NCBI RefSeq assembly: GCF_900114095.1
Contig: NZ_FORV01000004.1
Coordinates: 124,001 to 188,000 of the forward strand
From: Sphingomonas sp. NFR04
GTDB taxonomy: Bacteria; Pseudomonadota; Alphaproteobacteria; Sphingomonadales; Sphingomonadaceae
DNA: 64,000 nt
Direction of reading: 5' to 3'
Part shown: in pieces, positions 34,803 through 43,915 of the stretch
Numbering within the stretch: position 1 is the stretch's first letter
Layout of the letters: each line of letters opens with the position of its first letter
Position numbers and translations under genes: made by a program
The notes under the pieces: generated by a model
What the model was told of the DNA's origin: nothing
What the model saw: only the letters and a program-made list of their open reading frames with translations
Database searches by the model: none

Positions 34803-36017
34803 ATGAACGGCGTGATCACCACCGCAGCCCCGCTCGACGTGCTCGCGGACTTCCCCGCCATTCCCGCGGGCTGGGCCTATCTCGACACCGCCGCCACCTC
34901 GCAAAAGCCTCGTCCGGTGCTCGACGCGATCGCGCGCGGCTATGGCGAGACCTATGCCACCGTGCATCGCGGCGTGTACCAGCGCTCGGCGGACATGACG
35001 CTCGCCTTCGAGGCGGCGCGCGCCCGGGTCGCCAACTTCATCGGCGGCAAGCGGGAGGAAGTGGTGTTCGTCCGCGGCGCGACCGAGGGGATCAACCTCG
35101 TCGCGCAATGCTATGCCGCCACCCAGCTCAAGGCCGGCGACCGCATCCTGCTCTCCGCGCTCGAGCATCACTCGAACATCGTGCCGTGGCAGATGGCTGC
35201 CGAGAAGATCGGCGCGCATATCGACGTGGTGCCGCTCACCGAAGACCACCGTATCGATCTCGATGCGATGGCGGCGATGCTGACCGATCGGCACAAGCTG
35301 GTCGCGCTCGCCCATGTGTCGAACGTGCTCGGCTCGGTGCTCGACGTTCGCCGTGCTGTCGACCTCTCCCACGGCGTCGGTGCCAAGATCCTGATCGACG
35401 GCTGTCAGGCGGTCGCACGCCTGCCGGTGAACGTCGCCGAGCTCGGCTGCGACTTCTACGTCTTCTCAGGCCACAAGCTCTACGGCCCGACCGGGATCGG
35501 CGTGCTGTGGGGACGCTACGAGCTGCTCGACGCGATGCCGCCCTATCAGGGCGGCGGATCGATGATCGACCGCGTCAGCTTCGCCAAGACGACCTATGCG
35601 CCGCCGCCGGGCCGCTTCGAGGCAGGCACCCCGCACATCGTCGGCGTGGTCGGGCTGCATGCGGCGATCGACTATGTCGACGGCATCGGGCTGGACCGCA
35701 TCCATGCGCACGAAACCGCGCTGGTCACCGAGACGCGCGCGGCGCTCGGCGGCATCAACAGCGTGCGGCTGTTCGGGCCGGCGGACAGTGCCGGCATCGT
35801 CAGCTTCGCGGTGGAAGGCGTGCACCCGCACGACGTCGCGACGATCCTCGACGAGGGCAATGTCGCGATCCGCGCCGGGCATCACTGCGCCCAGCCGCTG
35901 ATGGAATTGCTGGAGGTCCCCGCCACCGCGCGGGCGAGCTTCGGCGTGTATAACGGGCCGGCGGACGTCGCTGCGCTCGTCAAGGGTATCGAACGAGTGA
36001 CGAGGATCTTCGGATGA
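34803..36017 (+). CDS. sufS: cysteine desulfurase SufS
   Basis: 404 aa class V PLP enzyme that takes sulfur from cysteine and supplies SufB. PLP lysine Lys225 (FSGHKLYGPTGIGVLWG), TATSQKP-type start YLDTAATSQKP, LEHHSNIVPWQ and the persulfide Cys362 in RAGHHCAQPLM show the group II SufS type. No SufE was seen in the window. The ribosome-binding site GGAGG, 5 bases before ATG, is part of the repeat at 34693. The stop overlaps the sufT start by ATGA. Confidence 0.97.
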   Translation: MNGVITTAAPLDVLADFPAIPAGWAYLDTAATSQKPRPVLDAIARGYGETYATVHRGVYQRSADMTLAFEAARARVANFIGGKREEVVFVRGATEGINLVAQCYAATQLKAGDRILLSALEHHSNIVPWQMAAEKIGAHIDVVPLTEDHRIDLDAMAAMLTDRHKLVALAHVSNVLGSVLDVRRAVDLSHGVGAKILIDGCQAVARLPVNVAELGCDFYVFSGHKLYGPTGIGVLWGRYELLDAMPPYQGGGSMIDRVSFAKTTYAPPPGRFEAGTPHIVGVVGLHAAIDYVDGIGLDRIHAHETALVTETRAALGGINSVRLFGPADSAGIVSFAVEGVHPHDVATILDEGNVAIRAGHHCAQPLMELLEVPATARASFGVYNGPADVAALVKGIERVTRIFG

Positions 36018-36481
36018 ACGAAGAACGCAGGATCGTGGTGGAAGAGGTGGACGCGGTCGAGGCACCGCCCAAGGCGCGCGTCGACGAGGTTGTCGAAGCG
36101 CCCGCCGAGCGGCAGCGCGACTATCTCTCGGGCTTCCTCTCGCAGAAGCCGGTGGAGCCGGGCGCCGGCGAGCCGGGCGGTCCGCTCTACGAAGCGGTGA
36201 TCGAGGCACTCAAGGAGATTTACGACCCGGAAATTCCGGTCAATCTCTACGACCTCGGGCTGATCTACGGCGTCGACATCACCGCGAACGGCCATGCCGC
36301 GATCACCATGACGCTGACCACGCCGCATTGCCCGGTCGCGGAATCGATGCCGGGCGAAGTCGAGCTGCGGGTGAGCGCGGTGCCGGGCATCGCCACCGCC
36401 GACGTCAACCTCGTCTGGGATCCGCCCTGGGACCCGCAGAAGATGAGCGACGAGGCGAAGCTGGAACTGGGGATGTTGTAA
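36014..36481 (+). CDS. sufT: SUF system assembly protein SufT (DUF59/MIP18 family)
   Basis: 155 aa. The DUF59 domain starts near residue 58 (YEAVIEALKEIYDPEIPVNLYDLGLIY) and contains TPHCPVAESMPGEVE with the conserved cysteine. SufT-like proteins help maturation of particular Fe-S proteins. A charged N-terminal extension (1-55) precedes it, which is common in alphaproteobacteria. Start overlaps the sufS stop by four bases. Confidence 0.92.
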   Translation: MNEERRIVVEEVDAVEAPPKARVDEVVEAPAERQRDYLSGFLSQKPVEPGAGEPGGPLYEAVIEALKEIYDPEIPVNLYDLGLIYGVDITANGHAAITMTLTTPHCPVAESMPGEVELRVSAVPGIATADVNLVWDPPWDPQKMSDEAKLELGML

Positions 36482-36488
36482 TTTCTAG

Positions 36489-36600
36489 CCCCCTCCCGCG
36501 TGCGGGAGGGGGTTGGGGGTGGGCCCCCGGCACCCAATATCCGGAGCGCTCGCGGAGAGCGGGCGCCCACCCCTCGATCCCCTCCCGCACGCGGGAGGGG
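36489..36600. repeat. paired palindromic repeat (CTCCCC family)
   Basis: CCCCTCCCGCGTGCGGGAGG at the left is mirrored by CCCCTCCCGCACGCGGGAGG at the right, with GGTTGGGGGTGGGC and GCCCACCCCTCGATCC inside. It occupies the gap between sufT and the A-type carrier gene, the third repeat pair within one operon. Confidence 0.85.
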
Positions 36601-36618
36601 AAGTAGGCAGGAAGAACG

Positions 36619-36978
36619 ATGACCACCGCGACCACCTCCCGCCAGCGCCCCGCTGCGCTGCTCCTCACCCCCGCCGCCGAGGCGCGCATCGCCGCGCTGA
36701 TGGCGAAGGCGCCGGAAGGCACGGTCGGCGTCAAGCTTTCCACCCCGCGCAAGGGCTGTTCGGGCCTGGCCTATTCGGTCGACTATGTCGCCGAGGCCAA
36801 GCCGTTCGACGAGAGGATCGAGACGCCCGGCGGCACCTTCTTCGTCGATGGCGGATCGGTGCTCTACCTGATCGGATCGACGATGGACTGGGTGGAGGAC
36901 GATTTCACCGCCGGCTTCGTCTTCACCAATCCCAATGCCAAGGGCACCTGCGGTTGCGGCGAAAGCTTCATGGTCTAA
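36619..36978 (+). CDS. sufA: A-type Fe-S carrier (SufA/IscA family)
   Basis: 119 aa. HesB/IscA fold with the three cluster cysteines Cys47 (RKGCSGLAY), Cys111 and Cys113 (GTCGCGESF). It receives clusters from the SufBC2D scaffold and passes them to target proteins. The N-terminal 14 residues are variable. AGGAAG precedes the start. It closes the suf gene series, 137 bp after sufT across a repeat. Confidence 0.95.
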   Translation: MTTATTSRQRPAALLLTPAAEARIAALMAKAPEGTVGVKLSTPRKGCSGLAYSVDYVAEAKPFDERIETPGGTFFVDGGSVLYLIGSTMDWVEDDFTAGFVFTNPNAKGTCGCGESFMV

Positions 36979-37006
36979 GCGGGTCGGCTCGGCTAAGGCC
37001 GCCGCA

Positions 37007-37978
37007 ATGACTCAGACTGCGGACGATGCCGCGCTGCCGATCCGGGTGGCGGCGCTCTACCAATTTGCCCGGTTGGACGACCCGGCGGCGCTGCAGGGCC
37101 CGCTGGCGAAACTGTGCTGCGCCGAGGGCGTGAAGGGCACGCTGCTGCTCGCGCGCGAGGGAATCAATGGCACGATCGCGGGCAGCGACGAGGGCATCGC
37201 AGCGGTGGTCGCGCATGTCCGCGCGCTGCCGGGCTGCGCCGGGGCGGACGTGAAATACTCCCGCGCCGCCGAGCAGCCCTTCTACCGCATGAAGGTCCGC
37301 CTCAAGCGTGAGATCGTGACGATGGGCCAGCCGGACATCGATCCGCTCGCCAGCGTCGGCACCTATGTCGCGCCCGAGGACTGGAACGACCTGATCGCCG
37401 ATCCGAACACGGTTGTGATCGACACGCGCAATGATTACGAGGTCGCCGCCGGCACCTTCCGCGGTGCCATCGACCCGCACACCAGGAGCTTCCGCGACTT
37501 CCCCGACTGGTTCCGCGCCCACCGCGAGGAATTGCTCGGCAAGGGCGAGACGCCCCCGAAGGTCGCGATGTTCTGCACTGGCGGCATCCGCTGCGAGAAG
37601 TCGACCGCCTTCCTCAAGTCCGAGGGTATCGAGCAGGTGTTCCATCTCAAGGGCGGCATCCTCAACTATCTCGAAAAGGTGCCCGAGGCGCAGAGCCTGT
37701 GGGACGGCGAATGTTTCGTGTTCGACCAGCGCGTGACGGTGGGTCATGGCCTCGCGCCCGGCAGCTACGAACTCTGCCACGCCTGCCGCCGCCCGGTCAG
37801 CGCCGAGGACCGCCGCTCGCCACGCTACGAGGCGGGGGTCAGCTGCTCCGCCTGCTATGACGAGCGCAGCGATGCGGATCGCGAGCGCTACCGCGAACGT
37901 CACCGGCAGGAGCGTTTGGCGGCCAGCCGCGGCGAGCCGCATGTCGGCAAGGTCTATCCCGCCGATCCCGACGCATGA
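37007..37978 (+). CDS. trhO: tRNA uridine(34) hydroxylase TrhO (rhodanese-like)
   Basis: 323 aa, YceA type. An N-terminal acylphosphatase-like domain ([32 protein letters not shown]) precedes a rhodanese domain with [22 protein letters not shown] and catalytic Cys190 in [13 protein letters not shown]-terminal cysteines ([16 protein letters not shown]) look like a zinc-binding tail. TrhO makes 5-hydroxyuridine in the wobble position of tRNA using O2. It follows the suf carrier by 28 bp in the same direction. Confidence 0.95.
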   Translation: MTQTADDAALPIRVAALYQFARLDDPAALQGPLAKLCCAEGVKGTLLLAREGINGTIAGSDEGIAAVVAHVRALPGCAGADVKYSRAAEQPFYRMKVRLKREIVTMGQPDIDPLASVGTYVAPEDWNDLIADPNTVVIDTRNDYEVAAGTFRGAIDPHTRSFRDFPDWFRAHREELLGKGETPPKVAMFCTGGIRCEKSTAFLKSEGIEQVFHLKGGILNYLEKVPEAQSLWDGECFVFDQRVTVGHGLAPGSYELCHACRRPVSAEDRRSPRYEAGVSCSACYDERSDADRERYRERHRQERLAASRGEPHVGKVYPADPDA

Positions 37979-38056
37979 GCGGAACTTCAGCGTCGGCAAC
38001 ACAGGGTTTCCCGCCCGCCGCTTGATCCTGCGCAAGGACGCGCCCATGTGGGCGGC

Positions 38057-38632
38057 ATGTTGATCGAGACCGAAGCCACGCCCAACCCCGCCACGCTCAA
38101 GTTCCTGCCAGGCAGGATCGTGATGGAGGCGGGCACCCGCGACTTCGCCAGCCCTGAAGAGGCCGAGGCCTCCCCGCTCGCCACCGCGCTGTTCGCGCTG
38201 GGCGATGTGACCGGCGTGTTCTTCGGCCGCGACTTCATCTCGGTGACCGCGGCGCCCGGCGTGGAGTGGATCGGGCTCAAGCCCGATGTGCTCGGCATCC
38301 TGCTCGATCATTTCTCGGCCAACATGCCGCTGTTCATGGCAGGCTCGGCCGCCGGCTTCAGCGTGCCGCCGGAGAGCGCCGACTTCGGCGACAATCCCGA
38401 GGATGCGGACATCGTCGCGCAGATCCGCGAGCTGATCGAAACCCGCATCCGCCCGGCGGTCGCCAATGACGGCGGCGACATCGTCTATCGCGGCTTCGAT
38501 CAGGGCAAGGTGTTCCTCCAGATGCAGGGCGCCTGCTCGGGCTGCCCCTCGTCCACCGCGACGCTGAAGAACGGCATCGAGCAGTTGCTCAAATATTATG
38601 TCCCCGAAGTGACCGAGGTGCGCGCGATCTGA
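38057..38632 (+). CDS. nfuA: NifU-like Fe-S scaffold/carrier (Nfu)
   Basis: 191 aa. An Nfu N-terminal domain (MLIETEATPNPATLKFLPGR) is joined to a NifU C-terminal domain with the cluster-binding pair Cys160-Ser-Gly-Cys163 (GACSGCPSSTATLKNGIE). Of the mitochondrial Nfu1 type, it delivers 4Fe-4S clusters to enzymes. The start at 38057 is favoured over an in-frame GTG at 38048 because family members begin at MLIETE or similar. Its place near the suf genes makes the 30.2-38.6 kb stretch an extended Fe-S region. Confidence 0.93.
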   Translation: MLIETEATPNPATLKFLPGRIVMEAGTRDFASPEEAEASPLATALFALGDVTGVFFGRDFISVTAAPGVEWIGLKPDVLGILLDHFSANMPLFMAGSAAGFSVPPESADFGDNPEDADIVAQIRELIETRIRPAVANDGGDIVYRGFDQGKVFLQMQGACSGCPSSTATLKNGIEQLLKYYVPEVTEVRAI

Positions 38633-38682
38633 TCGCGCGACCGGCGCCTTCCTCCCACAACGAATAGAAAGGATCGCAGGCC

Positions 38683-39276
38683 ATGGGCCAGCCGCTGAAC
38701 GACGTCGCCCTTGATACGATCTTCCGCACCGCGCGGAGCTTCAACGGCTATACCGACCAGCCGGTCACCCAGGCCGATATCGAGGCGATCTACGATCTGC
38801 TGAAGATGGGTCCGACCTCAGTCAACCAGCAGTCGGCGCGGTTCGTCTGGATCCTGAGCCAGGACGGCAAGGACAAGCTTGCCAGCCTGTCGAGCGGCAG
38901 CAACGCCGAGAAGATCCGCAAGGCGCCCGCCAGCGTGATCATCGGCTATGACGTCAACTTCCACGAGCATCTGCCGGAATTCTTCCCGCACGCGCCCGAG
39001 GCGAAGAACTGGTTCCCGACCGAGGAAGGTCGCCGCGAGCAGGCGTTCCGCAATTCCTCGCTGCAGGGCGCCTATTTCATCATCGCCGCGCGCGCGCTGG
39101 GCTTCGATACCGGCCCGATGTCGGGCTTCGACAATGCCAAGGTAGACGAGGCCTTCTTCGCCGACCAGCCGGGCGTGAAGTCGAACTTCATTTCGACCCT
39201 GGGCGTCGGCGATCCGTCGAGCGTCCATGCCCGCCTGCCGCGCCCGGCATTCGACAAGTTCAACCGGGTGATTTGA
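38683..39276 (+). CDS. nitroreductase-family malonic semialdehyde reductase (RutE/HadB-like)
   Basis: 197 aa FMN-dependent oxidoreductase. RutE-like features are MGPTSVNQQSARFVW, SLQGAYFIIAARALGFDTGPMSGFD and VDEAFF, followed by SNFISTLGVGDPS. RutE reduces malonic semialdehyde to 3-hydroxypropionate in pyrimidine breakdown. No other rut genes are near, so the in vivo substrate could be another aldehyde or nitro compound. GAAAGGATCGC upstream is the ribosome-binding site. Confidence 0.88.
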   Translation: MGQPLNDVALDTIFRTARSFNGYTDQPVTQADIEAIYDLLKMGPTSVNQQSARFVWILSQDGKDKLASLSSGSNAEKIRKAPASVIIGYDVNFHEHLPEFFPHAPEAKNWFPTEEGRREQAFRNSSLQGAYFIIAARALGFDTGPMSGFDNAKVDEAFFADQPGVKSNFISTLGVGDPSSVHARLPRPAFDKFNRVI

Positions 39277-39308
39277 CCTGCCCCCGTTTCTTTGGCTAGC
39301 GCGGGGCG

Positions 39309-39950
39309 ATGGCTGAAGCCCCGCGACTGCTCGTGATCGAAACCGCCACTGCCGCCTGTTCGGTGGCCTTGCTGGCGGATGGTGTCGTTCTTGCCGAACG
39401 GCACGAACTGGTCGGCCGCGGCCATGCCGAGCGGCTGATCCCGATGATCGGCGAGCTGCCCGGAGGCGGCCGTGCCGATGCGATCCTGGTCGATGTCGGC
39501 CCCGGCAGCTTCACCGGCGTGCGCGTCGGGCTTGCCGCCGCGCGGGGACTGTCGATCGGCTGGGGCGTGCCGGTGCAGGGCTATTCCTCGCTCGCGCTGC
39601 TCGCCGCTGCCGGGTTTGCGCGCGATCCCGCGCTCGACCGGCTGTCGGTAGTGCTCGAAGGCGGGCATGGCGAAGTCTTCGTCCAGCATTTCGCCGCGCC
39701 TCTCATCGACACCGCCCCGCTTGCCTCGCTCCAACCCGAGGCGGCGCTGGCCACGCTCGATGGACGCGCCGCATTCGGCAGCGGCGTCCGTCGCCTCGCC
39801 GCGCTCGCCGAGGGGCTGGACCTGCGCGAGGTGCTGCCCCGGGCCGCCGATGCGGTGCTGCTCCCGCCCGGTTTCGCCACGCTGCCGCCGCGCCCGCTCT
39901 ATGGCCGCGGCCCCGATGCCAAGACGCTCGCCGAGCGGGGCCTCGCATGA
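39309..39950 (+). CDS. tsaB: tRNA threonylcarbamoyladenosine biosynthesis protein TsaB
   Basis: 213 aa, the non-catalytic ASKHA-fold partner of TsaD in t6A37 synthesis. LLVIETATAACSVAL starts the fold, and AILVDVGPGSFTGVRVGLAAARGLSIG is the family hallmark. The stop overlaps the rimI start (ATGA), a common pairing. Confidence 0.95.
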   Translation: MAEAPRLLVIETATAACSVALLADGVVLAERHELVGRGHAERLIPMIGELPGGGRADAILVDVGPGSFTGVRVGLAAARGLSIGWGVPVQGYSSLALLAAAGFARDPALDRLSVVLEGGHGEVFVQHFAAPLIDTAPLASLQPEAALATLDGRAAFGSGVRRLAALAEGLDLREVLPRAADAVLLPPGFATLPPRPLYGRGPDAKTLAERGLA

Positions 39951-40423
39951 GCGCCGCGCCCCAGCCGATCGAGCTGCGCGAAGGCGGGGTGCACGACCTC
40001 ATCTCGGTCAACCGGATCATGCAGTCGGCCTTCGATCCGGAATATGGCGAAGCCTGGACCCAGTCCCAATGCGTGGGGATGATGGCACTGTCGGGCGTGT
40101 GGCTCGTTGTCGCGAGTATCGGCGGTCGCGACGTCGGCTTCGCCATGGCTCGTGCGATGCTCGACGAAGCCGAACTGTTGTTGCTGGCGACCAGTCCCGG
40201 TGCGCGGGGACGGGGTGTGGGCGGAGCGTTGTTGCGCGCGGTAATCGCGGAGTCGCGCAATCGCGGCGCGACCAAGCTGCATCTCGAAGTCCGCGCAGGC
40301 AATGAAGCGATCCACCTCTATCACCGCGAGGGTTTCGAGAAGATCGGCGAACGTCGAGGCTATTATCGCGGTACTAGTGGGCTGGCGCTCGATGCTCTCA
40401 CTTTGGCACGTCCGCTTGCGTAA
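39947..40423 (+). CDS. rimI: ribosomal protein S18 alanine N-acetyltransferase-like GNAT
   Basis: 158 aa. The acetyl-CoA loop is ATSPGARGRGVGGALLRAVI, followed by KLHLEVRAGNEAIHLYHREGF, matching RimI (N-terminal acetylation of S18). Coupled to tsaB by a 4-base overlap, the usual RimI context. Confidence 0.92.
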   Translation: MSAAPQPIELREGGVHDLISVNRIMQSAFDPEYGEAWTQSQCVGMMALSGVWLVVASIGGRDVGFAMARAMLDEAELLLLATSPGARGRGVGGALLRAVIAESRNRGATKLHLEVRAGNEAIHLYHREGFEKIGERRGYYRGTSGLALDALTLARPLA

Positions 40424-40451
40424 AAATTACAACCATTGCGACGTTGATCTC

Positions 40452-40480
40452 TTGCCAACCACGAAGCTTCGCACGATAGG
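40452..40480 (+). promoter_or_regulatory. putative sigma-70-type promoter of mucR
   Basis: TTGCCA (40452-40457), a 17-bp spacer and GATAGG (40475-40480). An AT-rich stretch, TAAAAATTACAACC, lies just upstream from 40421 at the rimI stop and could host MucR autoregulation. Start codon 53 bp downstream. Confidence 0.45.
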
Positions 40481-40533
40481 ACGCTGCAGGCGACATCCAG
40501 AATAGTCGCCGTGAACGGGTCGAAAGGAATATC

Positions 40534-40950
40534 ATGGAAGCTTCATCTGAAATTCAGGAAACCCTGATCGCGCTGACCGCCGATATTGTCGCTGCGCACG
40601 TCAGCAACAACAGCGTCGCCGTGTCGGACCTGCCGCAGCTCATCCAGAACGTGCACGGCGCGCTCACCGGTCTCGGCACCGTGCAGCCGGAGCCGGAAGT
40701 GAAGCAGGAGCCGGCCGTTTCGGTGCGCGCTTCGGTGAAGCCCGACTATATCGTCTGCCTCGAGGACGGTAAGAAGCTGAAGATGCTCAAGCGTCACCTG
40801 ATGACCCATTATCAGATGACCCCGGAACAGTATCGCGCCAAGTGGAACCTGCCGGCCGACTATCCGATGGTCGCCCCCAACTATGCCGAGCAGCGCCGCA
40901 GCCTGGCGAAGAAGATCGGCCTCGGCACCAAGCGTCGCAAGACCCGCTGA
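40534..40950 (+). CDS. mucR: MucR family zinc-finger transcriptional regulator
   Basis: 138 aa Ros/MucR protein, a global repressor of exopolysaccharide, motility and cell-cycle genes in alphaproteobacteria. The zinc finger begins [20 protein letters not shown] and ends [14 protein letters not shown]. Cys75 and Asp78 take the first two positions (Cys-x2-Asp rather than Cys-x2-Cys), with His88 and His92 as the likely other ligands. The N-terminal 1-50 helps oligomerise. The C-terminus is basic ([10 protein letters not shown]). It is preceded by a putative promoter and followed by a strong terminator, so it is probably monocistronic. Confidence 0.94.
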   Translation: MEASSEIQETLIALTADIVAAHVSNNSVAVSDLPQLIQNVHGALTGLGTVQPEPEVKQEPAVSVRASVKPDYIVCLEDGKKLKMLKRHLMTHYQMTPEQYRAKWNLPADYPMVAPNYAEQRRSLAKKIGLGTKRRKTR

Positions 40951-40979
40951 GCCAACGTCCCCAGGGACATGGCGTGAAG

Positions 40980-41014
40980 CGCCGGCCCGGACCCCCGTCC
41001 GCGGCCGGCGTTTT
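40980..41014 (+). terminator. intrinsic terminator after mucR
   Basis: CGCCGGCC pairs with GGCCGGCG (8 bp) around a loop of 15 nt and is followed by TTTT. It begins 29 bp after the mucR stop. Confidence 0.8.
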
Positions 41015-41086
41015 CGCATTTGCTCGATCAGCATGAGCGAACGGCTTGCCCTTTTCCCCTGACGCCAATGGCGCTACAGCGGTGTC

Positions 41087-41509
41087 ATGGTTCGCAAGAT
41101 TGATCTCGAAGCGCTCTGCCACGAAAAGGGGCTGCGCATCACCGAACAGCGCAAGGTGATCGCGCGCGTGCTTTCCGATGCCGATGACCATCCCGATGTG
41201 GAAAAGGTCTATGAGCGCGCCGCCGCGATCGATCCCGGCATCTCCATCGCCACCGTCTATCGCACGGTGCGGCTCTTCGAAGAGGCGGGCATCCTTGATC
41301 GCCACGATTTCGGCGATGGGCGCGCGCGCTACGAGCCGGCGCCCGAGGCGCATCACGATCACCTGATCGACGTCGAGAGCGGCAAGGTGATCGAGTTCGT
41401 CGATCCCGAGCTGGAGCTGCTGCAGAAGCAGATCGCCGAGCGCCTGGGCTTCCGCCTCGTCGACCACCGCATGGAACTCTACGGGGTTGCGCTCGAGCGC
41501 AAGAACTGA
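41087..41509 (+). CDS. fur: Fur family transcriptional regulator
   Basis: 140 aa. Winged helix with GLRITEQRKVIARVL and ISIATVYRTVRLFEEAGIL; metal-binding HHDHLIDVESGKVIEF. Only one cysteine (Cys11) is present, so the CxxC structural zinc site of gamma-proteobacterial Fur is absent, as is usual for alphaproteobacterial Fur/Mur, which can sense manganese as well as iron. It lies upstream of plsC and miaB, an order known in alphaproteobacteria. Confidence 0.93.
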   Translation: MVRKIDLEALCHEKGLRITEQRKVIARVLSDADDHPDVEKVYERAAAIDPGISIATVYRTVRLFEEAGILDRHDFGDGRARYEPAPEAHHDHLIDVESGKVIEFVDPELELLQKQIAERLGFRLVDHRMELYGVALERKN

Positions 41510-42380
41510 GCGCGCCCGCCGCCGCCGCGAGGAAGCGACGCAGGGACTGCCGACCCGGCTGACCGGGGCGGAGCTGGCCCGCGTCTGGCTGCGCATCGCC
41601 CGGCTGGCGCTGGCGCTGCTGGTGCATGTGCCGCTCCATTATCTGTTCCGGCTGGTGCGGCTGCCCTCGCCCTGGCCGCGGCTGTTCCTGGGCAGCGCGG
41701 CGCGGATCGCCGGCGCCAAGGTCAAGTGCGTCGGCACGCCGCTCAAGCGCGACGTTTTCTACGTGTCCAACCATCTGAGCTGGATCGACATCCTGGCGCT
41801 GGGCGGGGCGAGCGGCACGGCGTTCGTCGCCAAGGCCGAGATCGGTGCCTCGCCGCTGGTCGGCTGGCTCGCGAGCCTGAATCGCACCGTCTACGTCAAG
41901 CGCGAGAACCGGATGGGTGTCGCCGAGCAGATCAACCAGCTGCGCGAGGCGCTGGCCGATACCTGGGCCGTCACCATCTTCCCCGAGGGGACGACCACCG
42001 ACGGCAAGTCGCTGCTGCCGTTCAAGACGCCGATGCTGCGCGTGCTCGAGCCGCCGCCGCCGGGGGTGATGGTGCAGCCGGTGGTGCTCGACTATGGCGC
42101 CGCGGGTGAGGACATCGCCTGGATCGGGCAGGAGCGCGGGCTCAACAACGCCAAGCGGGTGCTGGCGCGCAAGCAGCGCTTCCGGCTGCGCGTGCATTTC
42201 CTCGAGCCCTTCGACCCGCGCGACTTCCCCGGGCGCAAGGCGATCGCGGCGGAAAGCCGGCGGCGGATCGAGGAGGCGCTGGTGCGCACGCTCGGCCAGC
42301 CGCTGCGGCCGTTCCGCTTTGCGGAGGATGCGATCGGGTACAAGGCGCCGGTGCCGGGTGCATCCGACCCTTCCACCTAA
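41487..42380 (+). CDS. plsC: 1-acyl-sn-glycerol-3-phosphate acyltransferase (PlsC)
   Basis: 297 aa. Acyltransferase motifs are NHLSWID (HX4D) and FPEGTTTDG, with a membrane segment near 35-55 (ARLALALLVHVPLHYLF). It adds the second acyl chain to lysophosphatidate in phospholipid synthesis. The start is uncertain: the only near codon in frame is TTG at 41487, which overlaps fur by 23 bases, and no ATG or GTG occurs before the catalytic region. Translational coupling from fur is therefore likely. Confidence 0.88.
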   Translation: MRSSARTERARRRREEATQGLPTRLTGAELARVWLRIARLALALLVHVPLHYLFRLVRLPSPWPRLFLGSAARIAGAKVKCVGTPLKRDVFYVSNHLSWIDILALGGASGTAFVAKAEIGASPLVGWLASLNRTVYVKRENRMGVAEQINQLREALADTWAVTIFPEGTTTDGKSLLPFKTPMLRVLEPPPPGVMVQPVVLDYGAAGEDIAWIGQERGLNNAKRVLARKQRFRLRVHFLEPFDPRDFPGRKAIAAESRRRIEEALVRTLGQPLRPFRFAEDAIGYKAPVPGASDPST

Positions 42381-42383
42381 TTC

Positions 42384-42475
42384 GTCATCCCGGCGAAAGC
42401 CGGGATCCATTCGCCTTGCGCTGTCAGCAAGGCCGAACGGAGACCTCAATGGATCCCGGCTTTCGCCGGGATGAC
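42384..42475. repeat. paired palindromic repeat (GTCATCCC family)
   Basis: GTCATCCCGGCGAAAGCCGG at the left is mirrored perfectly by CCGGCTTTCGCCGGGATGAC at the right, with GGGATCCATT and AATGGATCCC inside. It starts 3 bp after the plsC stop. Confidence 0.85.
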
Positions 42476-42552
42476 GGCGGGACGGGAATGCTCGCGCAAC
42501 CCTCCTCAAGGCCTGTTTTCTGCCGTCATTTCCGCGTATAGGCGCGCCGATC

Positions 42553-43863
42553 ATGACCACCCCCAAGACCTATCACGTCAAGTCGTACGGCTGCCAGATG
42601 AACGTCTATGACGGCGAGCGCATGGGCGAGCTGATGGCCGCCCAGGGCCTCATCGCCGCCGAGGCGGACAAGGCCGACCTCGTCGTCCTCAACACGTGTC
42701 ACATCCGCGAGAAGGCGACCGAGAAGGTCTATTCGGAGATCGGCCGGCTCAAGCTGCGCGAGGCGGGCAAGCCGATGATCGCGGTGGCCGGCTGCGTCGC
42801 CCAGGCCGAGGGCGAGGAAATCGCCCGCCGCGCCAAGGTGGACGTGGTGGTGGGACCGCAGGCCTATCACAATCTGCCGGAGCTGGTGGACAAGGCCGCC
42901 AGGGGCGAGCTGGGCGTCGACACCGACATGCCGATCGCCAGCAAGTTCGGCAAGCTGCCCGCGCGCCGCAAGGTTGGCGCGAGCGCGTTCCTCACCGTGC
43001 AGGAAGGCTGCGACAAGTTCTGCACCTATTGCGTGGTGCCCTATACCCGCGGCGCCGAGGTCAGTCGGCCCTATGCGGCGATCGTCGACGAGGCCAGGGC
43101 GCTGGTCGATGCCGGCGCGCGCGAGATCACGCTGCTCGGCCAGAACGTCAACGCCTGGGGCGATGATGACGGCCGCGGCCTGCACGACCTGATCGTCGCA
43201 CTCGATCGGATCGAGGGGCTGGCGCGGATCCGCTATACCACCAGCCATCCCAACGACATGGCCGAAGGGCTGATCGAGGCGCACGCCCATGTGGCCAAGC
43301 TGATGCCGTTCCTGCATCTGCCGGTGCAAGCAGGCAGCGATCGCATCCTGAAAGCCATGAACCGCAGCCATACGCGCGATTCCTACCTGCGCATCATCGA
43401 GCGCGTTCGCGCCGCGCGGCCGGACATCGCAATCTCGGGCGATTTCATCGTCGCCTTTCCCGGCGAGACCGAGGCCGAGTTCGAGGAGACGCTGCAGCTG
43501 GTCGACGCGGTCGGCTATGCCCAGTGCTTCAGCTTCAAATATTCGCCGCGTCCGGGCACCCCGGCGGCCGATCTGGTCGATCAGTATCTGCCCGAAGCGG
43601 TGGCCGACGAGCGGCTGCAGCGGCTGCAGGCGGCGCTCGGCCGCCATTCGCAGGCGTTCAACGAAGCGAGCGTCGGCCGGCGCTGCTCGGTGCTGATCGA
43701 ACGGGTGGGGCGCCGCCCCGGCCAGATGATCGGCAAGTCGCCCTGGCTGCAATCGGTCCATCTGGAGACCTCGGCCAAGATCGGCGACCTGATCGAGGTC
43801 GATCTGGTCAGCGCCGGGCCGAATTCGCTCGCTGGGCGCGAACTGGTCGCTGTTTCGGGGTGA
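42553..43863 (+). CDS. miaB: tRNA-2-methylthio-N6-dimethylallyladenosine synthase MiaB
   Basis: 436 aa radical-SAM methylthiotransferase acting on i6A37 of tRNA. The N-terminal UPF0004 domain carries auxiliary-cluster cysteines ([22 protein letters not shown]); the radical SAM cluster is [17 protein letters not shown]; the C-terminal TRAM domain ends the protein. It needs Fe-S clusters, which the suf genes nearby provide. In alphaproteobacteria phoH usually follows directly; here a barrel gene and a 700-bp gap intervene. Confidence 0.97.
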   Translation: MTTPKTYHVKSYGCQMNVYDGERMGELMAAQGLIAAEADKADLVVLNTCHIREKATEKVYSEIGRLKLREAGKPMIAVAGCVAQAEGEEIARRAKVDVVVGPQAYHNLPELVDKAARGELGVDTDMPIASKFGKLPARRKVGASAFLTVQEGCDKFCTYCVVPYTRGAEVSRPYAAIVDEARALVDAGAREITLLGQNVNAWGDDDGRGLHDLIVALDRIEGLARIRYTTSHPNDMAEGLIEAHAHVAKLMPFLHLPVQAGSDRILKAMNRSHTRDSYLRIIERVRAARPDIAISGDFIVAFPGETEAEFEETLQLVDAVGYAQCFSFKYSPRPGTPAADLVDQYLPEAVADERLQRLQAALGRHSQAFNEASVGRRCSVLIERVGRRPGQMIGKSPWLQSVHLETSAKIGDLIEVDLVSAGPNSLAGRELVAVSG

Positions 43864-43915
43864 CCCGCCGCGCGGATCTGGCGTAGGGGCGCGGCGTTGG
43901 ATCGGGGGGACCAGA

